This document shows positions 53,866 through 63,100 of a DNA stretch of 64,000 bases, piece after piece. The position numbers and the translations under genes were made by a program. The DNA lies in assembly GCF_022662105.1 (NCBI RefSeq), contig NZ_JAKMCP010000002.1, forward strand, positions 248,001-312,000, written 5' to 3'. The notes under the pieces were generated by a model, which worked only from the letters and a program-made list of their open reading frames with translations, was not told the DNA's origin and did no database searches. The stretch's first letter is position 1. Each line of letters begins with the position of its first letter. Origin of the DNA: Aestuariivivens sediminis (GTDB taxonomy: Bacteria; Bacteroidota; Bacteroidia; Flavobacteriales; Flavobacteriaceae).

Positions 53866-55236
53866 TCATTTCACAAAAACCAGATATTCCCAGGGTTTCA
53901 ATTCTAAAATTTCATTGTTTATCTGGTATGTTTTATTGGAAAAATAATCCGTATACATGCCATGAGCATCTGAATTGGTAATCTTAAGAAATTGATTTTC
54001 TGAAGACAGATTAAATATTCCTATAACTTTATTTCCTGTAACTCCCCTAATAAAACCAATAACATCTGGATTATCCTCTATCGAAATAGGAAATCCTCCC
54101 GTATCACCGGCCCATATGGCAGGATTCTCTTTTTTAAGATTTACCAGCGCTTTATAAAACGGTTGTAAATTTTTTGGATCATCCCAGGCAATACTATCCT
54201 TTTCAAAAAATTCAAGTCTTTTGTCCATTCCAACTTCCTGTCCTCCCAGTATAAGAGGGAAACCGTAAGAGGTAAAAACAAATGCTGCAAATGCCTGATG
54301 ACCTTCTCCAAGTCTTTCAAATACAGTTCCATTCCAGGAATTCAAGTCATGATTAGAGGTGTATGTCATGCGGAGTGCGGTTCTCCCATATGTAAACATA
54401 TCCTTATCAACCCAATCAGACAGCGCATTCGCATGTTCATCACCTGCCGCTACTTCCCGCATAATAGTTTCTAATTCATCGGCATAACTCCCATCTAGTA
54501 TAAACGTTTCATGACCACATTCGGCCAACCAAAATAAATCTTTAATGGGATCTAACTTTGCTCTTGCTTCTTCCCATAGATAGAGCGGTATTTTATCCCC
54601 ACATCCATGGTCAAGTCTAAATCCATCGATTCCCAATTCTACCCAAAAACGCATGGCATCAATCATGGCATGTCGTGTCTCCGTGTTACTATGGTCCAGT
54701 AGTGCTGTATCCCACCAAACATCTGTCGGACTCATTGCCTCATATGTAATATTTCCGTTGTCATCTCGAATATAAAATTCTGGATGTTCATTTACCCAGT
54801 TATGATCGCGACCTGTATGATTTGGTACCCAATCAAGAATCAAATAAAAACCCATGTCGTGTGTTTTTTTAAGTAGTGTTTTAAAGTCTTCAATGGTTCC
54901 AAATTCAGGATTAACCGCAGTATAATCCTTAGGGGCATAATAACTGCCCAGAGTCCCCTTTCTATTGATTTCACTAATTGGATGAATTGGCATTAACCAC
55001 AAAACATCAACTCCTAATTCTTTAAGTCTAGGCAAATGTTCTGAGAAGGCATTAAAGGTCCCTTCGGGTGTAAATTGTCTAATATTTACCTCATAAATGG
55101 TCGATCCATGCAGTTTTTTGGGAAATGATGATTCCGCTACGTTTTGGATTTCTTCACCAATAATCTTGGTTTCTGATTGATTTTTGCAACCCATTAAAAG
55201 AAACATGGCCAGTAATAAAAAACCAAAATTTTTCAT
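53866..55236 (-). CDS. GH13 alpha-amylase family lipoprotein
   Basis: The 456-residue protein starts with a lipoprotein signal (LLAMFLLMGC lipobox). It has the four GH13 regions: DWVPNHTG, GFRLDHGCG (nucleophile Asp), LAECGHE (acid/base Glu) and YTSNHDLNS (third Asp). It should cut alpha-1,4 glucans or maltodextrins in the periplasm or at the surface. It begins 38 bp after an MFS permease on the same strand. Exact specificity is not readable. Confidence 0.9.
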   Translation of the reverse strand: MKNFGFLLLAMFLLMGCKNQSETKIIGEEIQNVAESSFPKKLHGSTIYEVNIRQFTPEGTFNAFSEHLPRLKELGVDVLWLMPIHPISEINRKGTLGSYYAPKDYTAVNPEFGTIEDFKTLLKKTHDMGFYLILDWVPNHTGRDHNWVNEHPEFYIRDDNGNITYEAMSPTDVWWDTALLDHSNTETRHAMIDAMRFWVELGIDGFRLDHGCGDKIPLYLWEEARAKLDPIKDLFWLAECGHETFILDGSYADELETIMREVAAGDEHANALSDWVDKDMFTYGRTALRMTYTSNHDLNSWNGTVFERLGEGHQAFAAFVFTSYGFPLILGGQEVGMDKRLEFFEKDSIAWDDPKNLQPFYKALVNLKKENPAIWAGDTGGFPISIEDNPDVIGFIRGVTGNKVIGIFNLSSENQFLKITNSDAHGMYTDYFSNKTYQINNEILELKPWEYLVFVK

Positions 55237-55273
55237 AATTATCTATTTTTCTCCTTTAGTAATTAAACACTTT

Positions 55274-56449
55274 CTAAATTATATTCAACTTATCAAATCT
55301 AAGTTTCAGAAATGACGCAAATAGGGCAAATAAAGTTAGCCCCAATAAGGTTAAAAAACTTACCTCAAGACTAAAGGCGTCTGAAATGAACCCTAAAACA
55401 ATCGGTCCCAATAAAAACCCGATAAATCCTATACCCGATACAAATGAAATCCCAGCTGAAGGAGAAACATCTTTTGTTTTTCCGGCAATTCTAAACAGTT
55501 CCGGTATAATTACCGATAACCCAACGCCAATAATTCCAAAACCAATTACAGATACGATCAATCCCTTGTATAGGATAAAAAGATACCCTATACAGGCTAA
55601 AAGACAACCCAATAAAATAGTTTTTATGGATCCTATTTTCTCACTTATTCCATCACCAAAAAATCTTCCTATGGTCATTGTTGCTGAAAACAGTACAAAC
55701 CCTAAACCAGCTAAATTTTCTTTTGAAATTTGAACGACTTCAAGCAAGTATAAGGCACTCCAATGCTCTATCGCTCCCTCACTACTCATAATTACAAAGG
55801 CTAAAAAGGCAATAAGTAATAATGGTTTTAAAATTTTTATCCCCGTGCTTTTATTTAATTTCGAAGTCGTTCTAAATTCGGAAATTTTATAATAATACTT
55901 TGACAACCAGATATTTACAGCAATGACCAAACAGGCCATAAGGATCATATGGTACACGGGTTTGGAAAAAAACACCATTATAAATGTGCCCAATACGGCC
56001 CCAATGGTACCTCCAAGGCTAAAAAATCCATGAGCTGAGGACATGAAATTGTTATCATCCTCCTTTTCAATATGTGACACTAATGCATTCATAGCGACAT
56101 CTGTTGACCCTGAAAACATCCCAACAATAAATAAGGTTATGCACAAGAACGTATAATTGATAGCCAATAACGGGCCTATAAATGCCATTGCAAAAAGCAC
56201 GATGCCTATAACCGTATATTTCCCCAAACCAATTTTCCTGGTAATGAGCGGGACCATAGGCAGAAACACTAAAATCCCTAATGCCATACAAAACAAGGCA
56301 AAACCAATTTGAGTGTCATTTAAGTTTAATTTTTGTTTTACATGGGGGATATATAACACCCATGTTCCAATCATAATATTCAGGGAACAAAACACCCACG
56401 CTACAGAGAAATAACGAGGTTGGGATAGTATAAGTTTTAAAGACCCCAT
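55274..56449 (-). CDS. MFS transporter (fucose-permease-like)
   Basis: The 391-residue protein has twelve membrane helices and an N-terminal LNLNDTQIGFALF segment with GLGKYTVIG, like sugar permeases of the FucP/YfkF group. Its substrate is unknown; position between a GH13 lipoprotein and the trehalase suggests a saccharide. It is 7 bp from the trehalase stop on the same strand, so it is probably co-transcribed. Confidence 0.82.
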   Translation of the reverse strand: MGSLKLILSQPRYFSVAWVFCSLNIMIGTWVLYIPHVKQKLNLNDTQIGFALFCMALGILVFLPMVPLITRKIGLGKYTVIGIVLFAMAFIGPLLAINYTFLCITLFIVGMFSGSTDVAMNALVSHIEKEDDNNFMSSAHGFFSLGGTIGAVLGTFIMVFFSKPVYHMILMACLVIAVNIWLSKYYYKISEFRTTSKLNKSTGIKILKPLLLIAFLAFVIMSSEGAIEHWSALYLLEVVQISKENLAGLGFVLFSATMTIGRFFGDGISEKIGSIKTILLGCLLACIGYLFILYKGLIVSVIGFGIIGVGLSVIIPELFRIAGKTKDVSPSAGISFVSGIGFIGFLLGPIVLGFISDAFSLEVSFLTLLGLTLFALFASFLKLRFDKLNII

Positions 56450-56456
56450 AAGTAAA

Positions 56457-58322
56457 TTAGAATATTAATTCTGGATCGACCAGATCATTTAAATTGTTCA
56501 AATAGCTTTTCTTGAGCAATGAAATCCCATATTGAAATGAAGCATTCATCCAACCAAAACCTCCTTTAGGAACATATTCGAAATCTGTTCCTACATTTCC
56601 ATATTCGGAGTATACCTTCAATGTGGCTTCTACAACATCGTATTTCTCCGGTATGGTTCCATTATAATCTACGGCGTTCCTGGTTATCATATACAACCAT
56701 CGGTATATTAGTTCTTGAGCCTCATGGTTATAGTCATAATTCAGCAATCCTTTCCAAATCATCATTTGATGTGGAGCCCAACCGTTTGGATAATCCCATT
56801 GTCTGTGTGGTCTGGACTCATTAATCTCCCCTCTACTGTCCTTGGTACTTCCTGCGACCCCTCCTTTTTCCTTGAGAAGCGGCAATGCCCTTTCTACAAG
56901 ACTTTTTGCTTGGCTTTTGCTCGCTATACCACACCATAATGGTGTAAATGTTGTTGCCGAGATAAATTTAGATTGCTCTTTGGTAACATGGTTGTAGTCA
57001 ACATACAACCCCTTCTCTTCATTCCAACAATACCGATTGATTAGTGATTTGCGGTTTTTTGCCTTTTTCGACCAAAAGTTGCCGGTGTAGGTATTGGAAT
57101 TTAAGTTTAACTCACCCCCAAATAGATCATTAATAAGATCCGCAAAGTCACTCTCATATTTATATAATAAAACATTGAGTTCAACAAGATTTAAATCCGC
57201 ACAACATCCTTCAATTCTATAGGAGGTGTCGTGACCGGACTCCCTTACCGTCCTATCATGTAAAAAATAAGTGTCTAAGAAAGGGTTCTCCAATTCGTTG
57301 TTTTGATACTTATAAATATATTCTTCTATGGTACACTTTAATTGATCTGCGAATGGTTTTAAAATGGCATCATAGTGCCCTTCCTCAGCCTCAGGAGTAA
57401 TACCTATGCCTTCTGCTAAATATCTATTTAGACCGTTGTAAGTAAGTCTCTTGCCTTCTGTCATCCAAACGGTTTCATATTCCTTAATGGCCGTCTCCAA
57501 GTGACTTTTTAGCCACTCAATATCTTGTGTAACATTGAAAACCTCTCGAATTAGGCTTGTATAAAATGGAGGTTGGGTCCTCGTCAAATAGTACGACCTA
57601 TTCGCATTTAAGATCTTTCCATAATGCTCAATTTCATATTGAAAATTATCGGCCATTGCTTTCGCTAAATCAACTTTGTTATCGCATATCAATCCAATGG
57701 ATTCAAAATAACTATCCCATCCATACATTTCGTTGAATCGTCCTCCAGGGACAACGAACGGAACGCCTTGAATTTGATCATGATGATATTTTAATTTTAA
57801 TGATAAAATACCAGGCGCTTTGTTTAAGGATTTAACGTAATTGGGTGTTATGTTTTTTGGTAACCTTTTCGTTTCAATAGGGTATTTTGTTTCAAGATTC
57901 TTATAATATTTATAGGCCATAGCATCATCAAAAGGGACGTAGATGGGCAAATTTTTGGCGGTAAGGGAGGCGTTCTTTGTATCCTGTATCAAATTTTTAA
58001 TGCCCGATTCATCCATAAATCGTGTCAATTCATTCCAATAATAGGTCTTTATCATTCTAGAAATTCGATGTACCGGTGGTTCTTCAATCTTAGATAATGG
58101 AATATTCGCATATTCATTTCCCCCATTTTTTGCAATGGCCAGTTCTTGTAACAAATTTGATAGATAGTAGGTTCCTTTAATCGCATAAGCCTCATGGGTC
58201 TCACTATAAAGATCGAACGTTTTAGGCCCCTTATCCTCGATTGAGATTTTTTTATCTCCATTGGTGTCTTCTTGCTCTAATAATTTTTGCAGTGTGGTCT
58301 CTATGTGTAGCTTAAAAATCAT
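56457..58322 (-). CDS. GH37 trehalase with EF-hand-like N-terminal motif
   Basis: The 621-residue protein hydrolyses trehalose to two glucoses. Signature 1 is PGGRFNEMYGWDSYF and signature 2 is QWDYPNGWAPHQ; the catalytic acids are in these regions. There is no signal peptide, so it should act in the cytoplasm. Before the (alpha/alpha)6 barrel, residues 19-30 (DTNGDKKISIED, then KGPK) form an EF-hand-type loop resembling the calcium site of fungal neutral trehalases. Its start overlaps the next permease's stop by four bases. Confidence 0.92.
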   Translation of the reverse strand: MIFKLHIETTLQKLLEQEDTNGDKKISIEDKGPKTFDLYSETHEAYAIKGTYYLSNLLQELAIAKNGGNEYANIPLSKIEEPPVHRISRMIKTYYWNELTRFMDESGIKNLIQDTKNASLTAKNLPIYVPFDDAMAYKYYKNLETKYPIETKRLPKNITPNYVKSLNKAPGILSLKLKYHHDQIQGVPFVVPGGRFNEMYGWDSYFESIGLICDNKVDLAKAMADNFQYEIEHYGKILNANRSYYLTRTQPPFYTSLIREVFNVTQDIEWLKSHLETAIKEYETVWMTEGKRLTYNGLNRYLAEGIGITPEAEEGHYDAILKPFADQLKCTIEEYIYKYQNNELENPFLDTYFLHDRTVRESGHDTSYRIEGCCADLNLVELNVLLYKYESDFADLINDLFGGELNLNSNTYTGNFWSKKAKNRKSLINRYCWNEEKGLYVDYNHVTKEQSKFISATTFTPLWCGIASKSQAKSLVERALPLLKEKGGVAGSTKDSRGEINESRPHRQWDYPNGWAPHQMMIWKGLLNYDYNHEAQELIYRWLYMITRNAVDYNGTIPEKYDVVEATLKVYSEYGNVGTDFEYVPKGGFGWMNASFQYGISLLKKSYLNNLNDLVDPELIF

Positions 58323-59551
58323 GATATACTTAAGGCTTTTCGCTTAGACATTTTATCAATAATCAAGACAAAAACAATTAGTAACAGCATTGGTATCAAT
58401 AGAAAATAAAAGGCATTGGCCCCTCCAACATGCTCGAATAATTCACCAACGATCCTCGAACCCAAAGTCCCTCCCAAAGCTGAAAAAATAATAATCAACC
58501 CAGACATAGGTGAATGCAGGTTTTTAGGCAAGGAACTTAATACCGTCGAATTTAATAACGGATAAATGGGTGCAATGAATAGCCCTATTAAAGGCAATAC
58601 AAAGCCCAATACAGGAACCTCCAAAATACTTTCAATCTGTGTTAAATTATCAACATCGACCTTTAACTTGGGCAACACATATAATATGATTCCACCGGAA
58701 ATAACAATACAAATTATTACCAAAAGAACCCAGGACATTTTTTTAGTAAGGTACCCCGCCACAAACCTGCCCAAGGCCAAGGACATCGCAAAAATAACGG
58801 CCATCCTTACGCTCAACTTTTCTGAAAACAAAAATATTTTTTCATTGAACCTGGGTAACCAGGTCATGATTCCCTGCTCGATCATCACGAACAGAAATGC
58901 AGAAATGATAAAAACCAATACCAAAGGGACTATCATTAATTTACCTGAAATAATAAGGTCTTCCTTTAAGCTGGTCCCTATAGCCTCTACTTCATATTCA
59001 ATTTTTGAAAACAGAAGGAATAAAAACGATAGCACAATTAAGCCGCACAATAGATAATACACATTCAGCCAGGAATCCGTGTTTTCAGAATAGAATAAAG
59101 GGAATAGGATATAGGCCAATGCAATTCCCACCATAAAGAAGCCTTCGATTGAACTCATCAGAGAAGAATGCTCTTTTTTTGAATTCGTTACAATCCCTAT
59201 CAAAGAATATACGGATAACTTTATGAGTGCAAAGCTTATTCCTATAGACAAAAACAAAATTTTAGTATAAAGAAAAGAATTCCCATAAATCATTAATAAA
59301 CACCCAAAAAACACTATAGCCAAACCACAGAGCATGCTCTTTTTATATCCGAATCTTGGCAGGAAGGAGGCTACGATAAAGGAAACTACGGCAATAGGCA
59401 AATCTTTAAAAGCCTCCAATATTGAAGCCTGGGATTCACTCACATGATAAACGTTTATCGATTTTGCTATCACAATCCCCACACTATTCAACAAAATGGC
59501 GAAGACGAAATAGTTCAAGAATATTGAAATTTTTATACCGGTATTTTTCAT
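58319..59551 (-). CDS. MFS transporter
   Basis: The 410-residue protein has twelve membrane helices, with LPRFGYKKSMLCGLAI as the intracellular loop 2-3 motif. It overlaps the trehalase start by 4 bp, so a trehalose or other saccharide permease is likely, but this is inference from context. It ends with basic KMSKRKALSIS. Confidence 0.85.
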   Translation of the reverse strand: MKNTGIKISIFLNYFVFAILLNSVGIVIAKSINVYHVSESQASILEAFKDLPIAVVSFIVASFLPRFGYKKSMLCGLAIVFFGCLLMIYGNSFLYTKILFLSIGISFALIKLSVYSLIGIVTNSKKEHSSLMSSIEGFFMVGIALAYILFPLFYSENTDSWLNVYYLLCGLIVLSFLFLLFSKIEYEVEAIGTSLKEDLIISGKLMIVPLVLVFIISAFLFVMIEQGIMTWLPRFNEKIFLFSEKLSVRMAVIFAMSLALGRFVAGYLTKKMSWVLLVIICIVISGGIILYVLPKLKVDVDNLTQIESILEVPVLGFVLPLIGLFIAPIYPLLNSTVLSSLPKNLHSPMSGLIIIFSALGGTLGSRIVGELFEHVGGANAFYFLLIPMLLLIVFVLIIDKMSKRKALSIS

Positions 59552-59568
59552 TTAAGAATACAAATTAA

Positions 59569-60918
59569 TTAATGTCCTCCACCTCCAACCAAAATGGCAC
59601 TATCATTATCATTAGAATTTGGTTGTTTAATGCGTAATGCCAAAATACCGGCTATAATGAAAAACACCCCTCCAAATAGTATAGCATTAACGGCACTGTC
59701 ATGTAACAGATTTTTCACTATTGGTCCAAAAGTTAATGTTTGGATTCCCATTGGAATAACTATCATCATATTTAATATTCCCATATAAACACCTCGTCTT
59801 TCATGGGTTACTACTTTGGACACCATAGAATATGGAATCCCCATCATGGCTGCCCAACCAATACCAAATAATATCATTGGAAAAATAACTAAAAGAGGAT
59901 CGTGAATGTGTGGAATACTAAGCATGGCTATTCCCGTTAAAAATAAGCTAAACACATATACTTTCTTACCACCAAATTTCAAGGCTAATGGTACCAAAGC
60001 CATAGCAAAAATAATTGTGGACACGTTATAAGTGGTATTCATTTTTGCCGCCTGACTCAGTGCTTCTGAAGCATCGAAATTCATACTTTCTCTAAACATA
60101 GGAGCTATAAATTGCCAATATACAAACAGGGCATACCATTGAAATAAATAAACAGCCGACAGTTTCCACATTAGTTTTGGCATGTCTTTAATGGCATCTA
60201 CAATTTCCCTAAAGGGCGTTTTGATACGTTCTAATAAAGGCATGGCATTGTGTTTCCGTATGACTTCATATTCTTCATCGGATGGCGGTATCTCGGGTGT
60301 TTTTAAAACCGACCAAAGTATGGTAGAAACCGATAGAAGGGCTCCAATGAAAAATGAATAATATAGCCATTTTGGAATACGCTGAGCGTTGTCAACAACC
60401 GCTTCGGCACCACCAAACCAGTCCTGAAAAAGAAATATGGAAGCATTGGCTAACACAATACCGGCGCCCACAAATAGACTTTGCATTTGATATCCAAAAC
60501 TCAATTGCTTGTTAGGCAGTTTATCCCCGACAAAAGCGCGATACGGTTCCATAGCCATATTGTTCCCAACATCTAAAATCCATAATAATCCCACTGCAAA
60601 CCATAGTGATGGACTAAAAGGAAAAGCAAATAGGCATAAACTCCCTATTATGGCACCTATTAAAAAAAAGGGTTTCCGCCTACCCCACTTTGGCGACCAG
60701 GTTTTATCTGAGATGGCACCGATTATGGGTTGTATGATTAACCCCGTAACAGGACCTGCAAGATTTAATAGTGGTAATTCATCATGATGGGCCCCAAGAA
60801 AGGAGAAAATCGGATTAACGGCTGTTTGTTGTAATCCGAAACTGAATTGAATGCCCAGGAATCCCACATTCATATTAAAGATTTGCCAGAAAGAAAGTGC
60901 AGGTTTGGTTAGTTTCAT
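59569..60918 (-). CDS. MFS transporter, SLC45/GPH sugar type
   Basis: The 449-residue protein has about twelve membrane helices, GLQQTAVNPIFSFLGA, the loop SPKWGRRKPFFLIGA and PYRAFVGDKLP. The RRKPF motif and acidic pairs are typical of the SLC45-like group that imports sucrose, maltose and related disaccharides. It is 18 bp from the neighbouring permease and 47 bp from the GH97 gene. Confidence 0.86.
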   Translation of the reverse strand: MKLTKPALSFWQIFNMNVGFLGIQFSFGLQQTAVNPIFSFLGAHHDELPLLNLAGPVTGLIIQPIIGAISDKTWSPKWGRRKPFFLIGAIIGSLCLFAFPFSPSLWFAVGLLWILDVGNNMAMEPYRAFVGDKLPNKQLSFGYQMQSLFVGAGIVLANASIFLFQDWFGGAEAVVDNAQRIPKWLYYSFFIGALLSVSTILWSVLKTPEIPPSDEEYEVIRKHNAMPLLERIKTPFREIVDAIKDMPKLMWKLSAVYLFQWYALFVYWQFIAPMFRESMNFDASEALSQAAKMNTTYNVSTIIFAMALVPLALKFGGKKVYVFSLFLTGIAMLSIPHIHDPLLVIFPMILFGIGWAAMMGIPYSMVSKVVTHERRGVYMGILNMMIVIPMGIQTLTFGPIVKNLLHDSAVNAILFGGVFFIIAGILALRIKQPNSNDNDSAILVGGGGH

Positions 60919-60964
60919 ATCTACCGTTATTAAGTTAGTTTAAGATGTTCATTGGACTCGTTGT

Positions 60965-63100
60965 TTACTTTTTCTGAATAATACTTATGGCAAACCCGCC
61001 TCCGGATGCTAATGGTATATCCAGAGAAGACGCTTTTGTTAATTCAAGGTTTTCAATCTCATATGCTTCGGGATTCTTATCCCAATGTGCATTTGGTCCG
61101 TCTTTATAAATGGTGGCATTATAGGTCTTTCCATCATCAAGAAATTCAAAAGTGAGGGTTTGTATTCTTTCATTCTCATCGGTGATCCCACCCACAAACC
61201 AATTTCCGCTTTCACGTTCTTGCCTGGCTATGATTACAAAATCTCCTACTTCGCCATCTAACACTCTCGTTTGTTGCCAATCTACACCTACATCCGTAAT
61301 GAACTGAAATGCCGGATGTATTTTACCATTAAGCATATAATGTTCGGGTAAATCACAAGCCATTTGAATAGGGCTATAAATTACCACATATAAGGCCAAT
61401 TGATGTGCCAGAGTGGTATTTATCTGATTGTTCGCTTTGTATTCGTTGAATTTAATATTAAATACCCCTGGGGTAAAATCGATAGGACCGGCCAACATTC
61501 TAGTAAATGCAACTGTTGGCAAATGACTTGGTGGATTACCCCCATCTGTAGCCCAGGCATTAAATTCTTGGCCCCTTAAACCCTCTCTTGCTATCGCATT
61601 TGGAAATGTTCTACGCTTTCCGGTAGCTTTTATGGGTTCATGGGCATTTACGGCAATTTTCTTCTTGGCGGTCTCCACCAGAACTTTATGGTAGTGATTC
61701 ACCATCCATTGACCATGATGATATTCCCCTCTGGGAATTATTTTACCGACATATCCTGTTTTCACCGAATTAATTCCATTGGCTTTCATAAAATTATAGG
61801 CTTCTTCCATTTGTTTCTCATAGGTAAGTGGGGCTGCTGATGTCTCATGATGCATGATGATTTCGACCCCATGGGCTTTAGCATAATCCCTTACCTCTTC
61901 AAAATTATAATCGGCATAAGGCGTCATAAAATCGAATACCCCCTCCCTGTCATTATCAATCCACTTGTCCCATCCGGTATTCCAACCTTCTACAAGTAGA
62001 CCTTTTATTCCATTTTGGGCTGCAAAGTCAATGTATTTTTTTGCATTTTCCGTAGTTGCTCCATGTCGTGACCCGCCTTCTTTGCCCTCCATCCAAGTGC
62101 TCATATCCTGACTGCCTTCCATGTCCCAGGTAGATTTTCCAATATGCATTTCCCACCAAATACCGACATATTTCATAGGGGTGAAATAATCGACCTCACC
62201 GATCTGGTTAGGGTCATTCAGGTTGAGTATGAGTTTTGACTCGATTAAATCTCCGGCTTTTTCACCTATTTGAATGGTTCGCCATGGGGTATTAAATGGT
62301 AAGGTTAGTTTAGCTTTTCCTCCTAGTCGTTCGGATCCCACCAACTCACTTACCATTCCCAAATTGGCATGATCCACCTTAAGTGTCATCCCAGCGTAAT
62401 TGGTTAAGTCTGCTTCATGAAAACTTAAGTACAGTCCGGCATCCGTTTTCATGGTTACAGGGGTGTTAACGGCATTTTCCGGAATATAAGTTGCACTCAG
62501 GTTAGGATGATTTTGCTTGGAGAGCGCATCAATTTCAGAAAACTTGGTTTCATTGTAAACGTGTTCATAAATATCCCAATCTCCGGGAATCCACCAAACG
62601 GTGTGATCCCCTGTTAAATTAAACTGCGTATTCTCATCAGTAATCAAGACTTCCTTCAAATGGTCTTGAGCAGGGAATTCATACCTAAATCCAATTCCAT
62701 CATCATACACTTTAAAATGAATACTTAACAGCCTTTTTTCCTCTGATTGTTCCTCCAAATTAACTGTTAATTCATTAAAATTATTTCGTACCTCCAATTG
62801 CTCACCCCAAGGCATGGTCCAGGTTTCATCGGTACTCCCTATGGTGAAATTGATGACTTTTAAATTATTTTTTAAGGGAGGTAAGTCCTTAAAATCGAAA
62901 CTCATAAACGATGTATCGATTACAAGGGTCTCCTTATGATGAACCGTATAATAGGGTTGACCAGATTCAGATAAAGCGAATTCCACCAGGATATTGGTGT
63001 TTGGGGAATGGACCGTAAAATTCGTTTCGGCTTTTTTGCATCCTATGGTAATAAGTAACAGTATAAATAAAGTACTAAGATTAATTTTTAATGTTTTCAT
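60965..63100 (-). CDS. GH97 alpha-glucosidase of the inverting SusB type, lipoprotein
   Basis: The 711-residue lipoprotein (lipobox ITIGC) has an N-terminal beta-super-sandwich and a TIM barrel. IIMHHETSAAPLTYEKQ, KIAVNAHEPIKATGKRR and EGLRGQEFNAW carry the three glutamates used by inverting SusB of Bacteroides (in order, E439, E508 and E532 there); retaining GH97 enzymes have an Asp instead at the first site. It releases glucose from alpha-linked oligosaccharides. Its start overlaps the next gene's stop by 20 bp. Confidence 0.92.
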   Translation of the reverse strand: MKTLKINLSTLFILLLITIGCKKAETNFTVHSPNTNILVEFALSESGQPYYTVHHKETLVIDTSFMSFDFKDLPPLKNNLKVINFTIGSTDETWTMPWGEQLEVRNNFNELTVNLEEQSEEKRLLSIHFKVYDDGIGFRYEFPAQDHLKEVLITDENTQFNLTGDHTVWWIPGDWDIYEHVYNETKFSEIDALSKQNHPNLSATYIPENAVNTPVTMKTDAGLYLSFHEADLTNYAGMTLKVDHANLGMVSELVGSERLGGKAKLTLPFNTPWRTIQIGEKAGDLIESKLILNLNDPNQIGEVDYFTPMKYVGIWWEMHIGKSTWDMEGSQDMSTWMEGKEGGSRHGATTENAKKYIDFAAQNGIKGLLVEGWNTGWDKWIDNDREGVFDFMTPYADYNFEEVRDYAKAHGVEIIMHHETSAAPLTYEKQMEEAYNFMKANGINSVKTGYVGKIIPRGEYHHGQWMVNHYHKVLVETAKKKIAVNAHEPIKATGKRRTFPNAIAREGLRGQEFNAWATDGGNPPSHLPTVAFTRMLAGPIDFTPGVFNIKFNEYKANNQINTTLAHQLALYVVIYSPIQMACDLPEHYMLNGKIHPAFQFITDVGVDWQQTRVLDGEVGDFVIIARQERESGNWFVGGITDENERIQTLTFEFLDDGKTYNATIYKDGPNAHWDKNPEAYEIENLELTKASSLDIPLASGGGFAISIIQKK

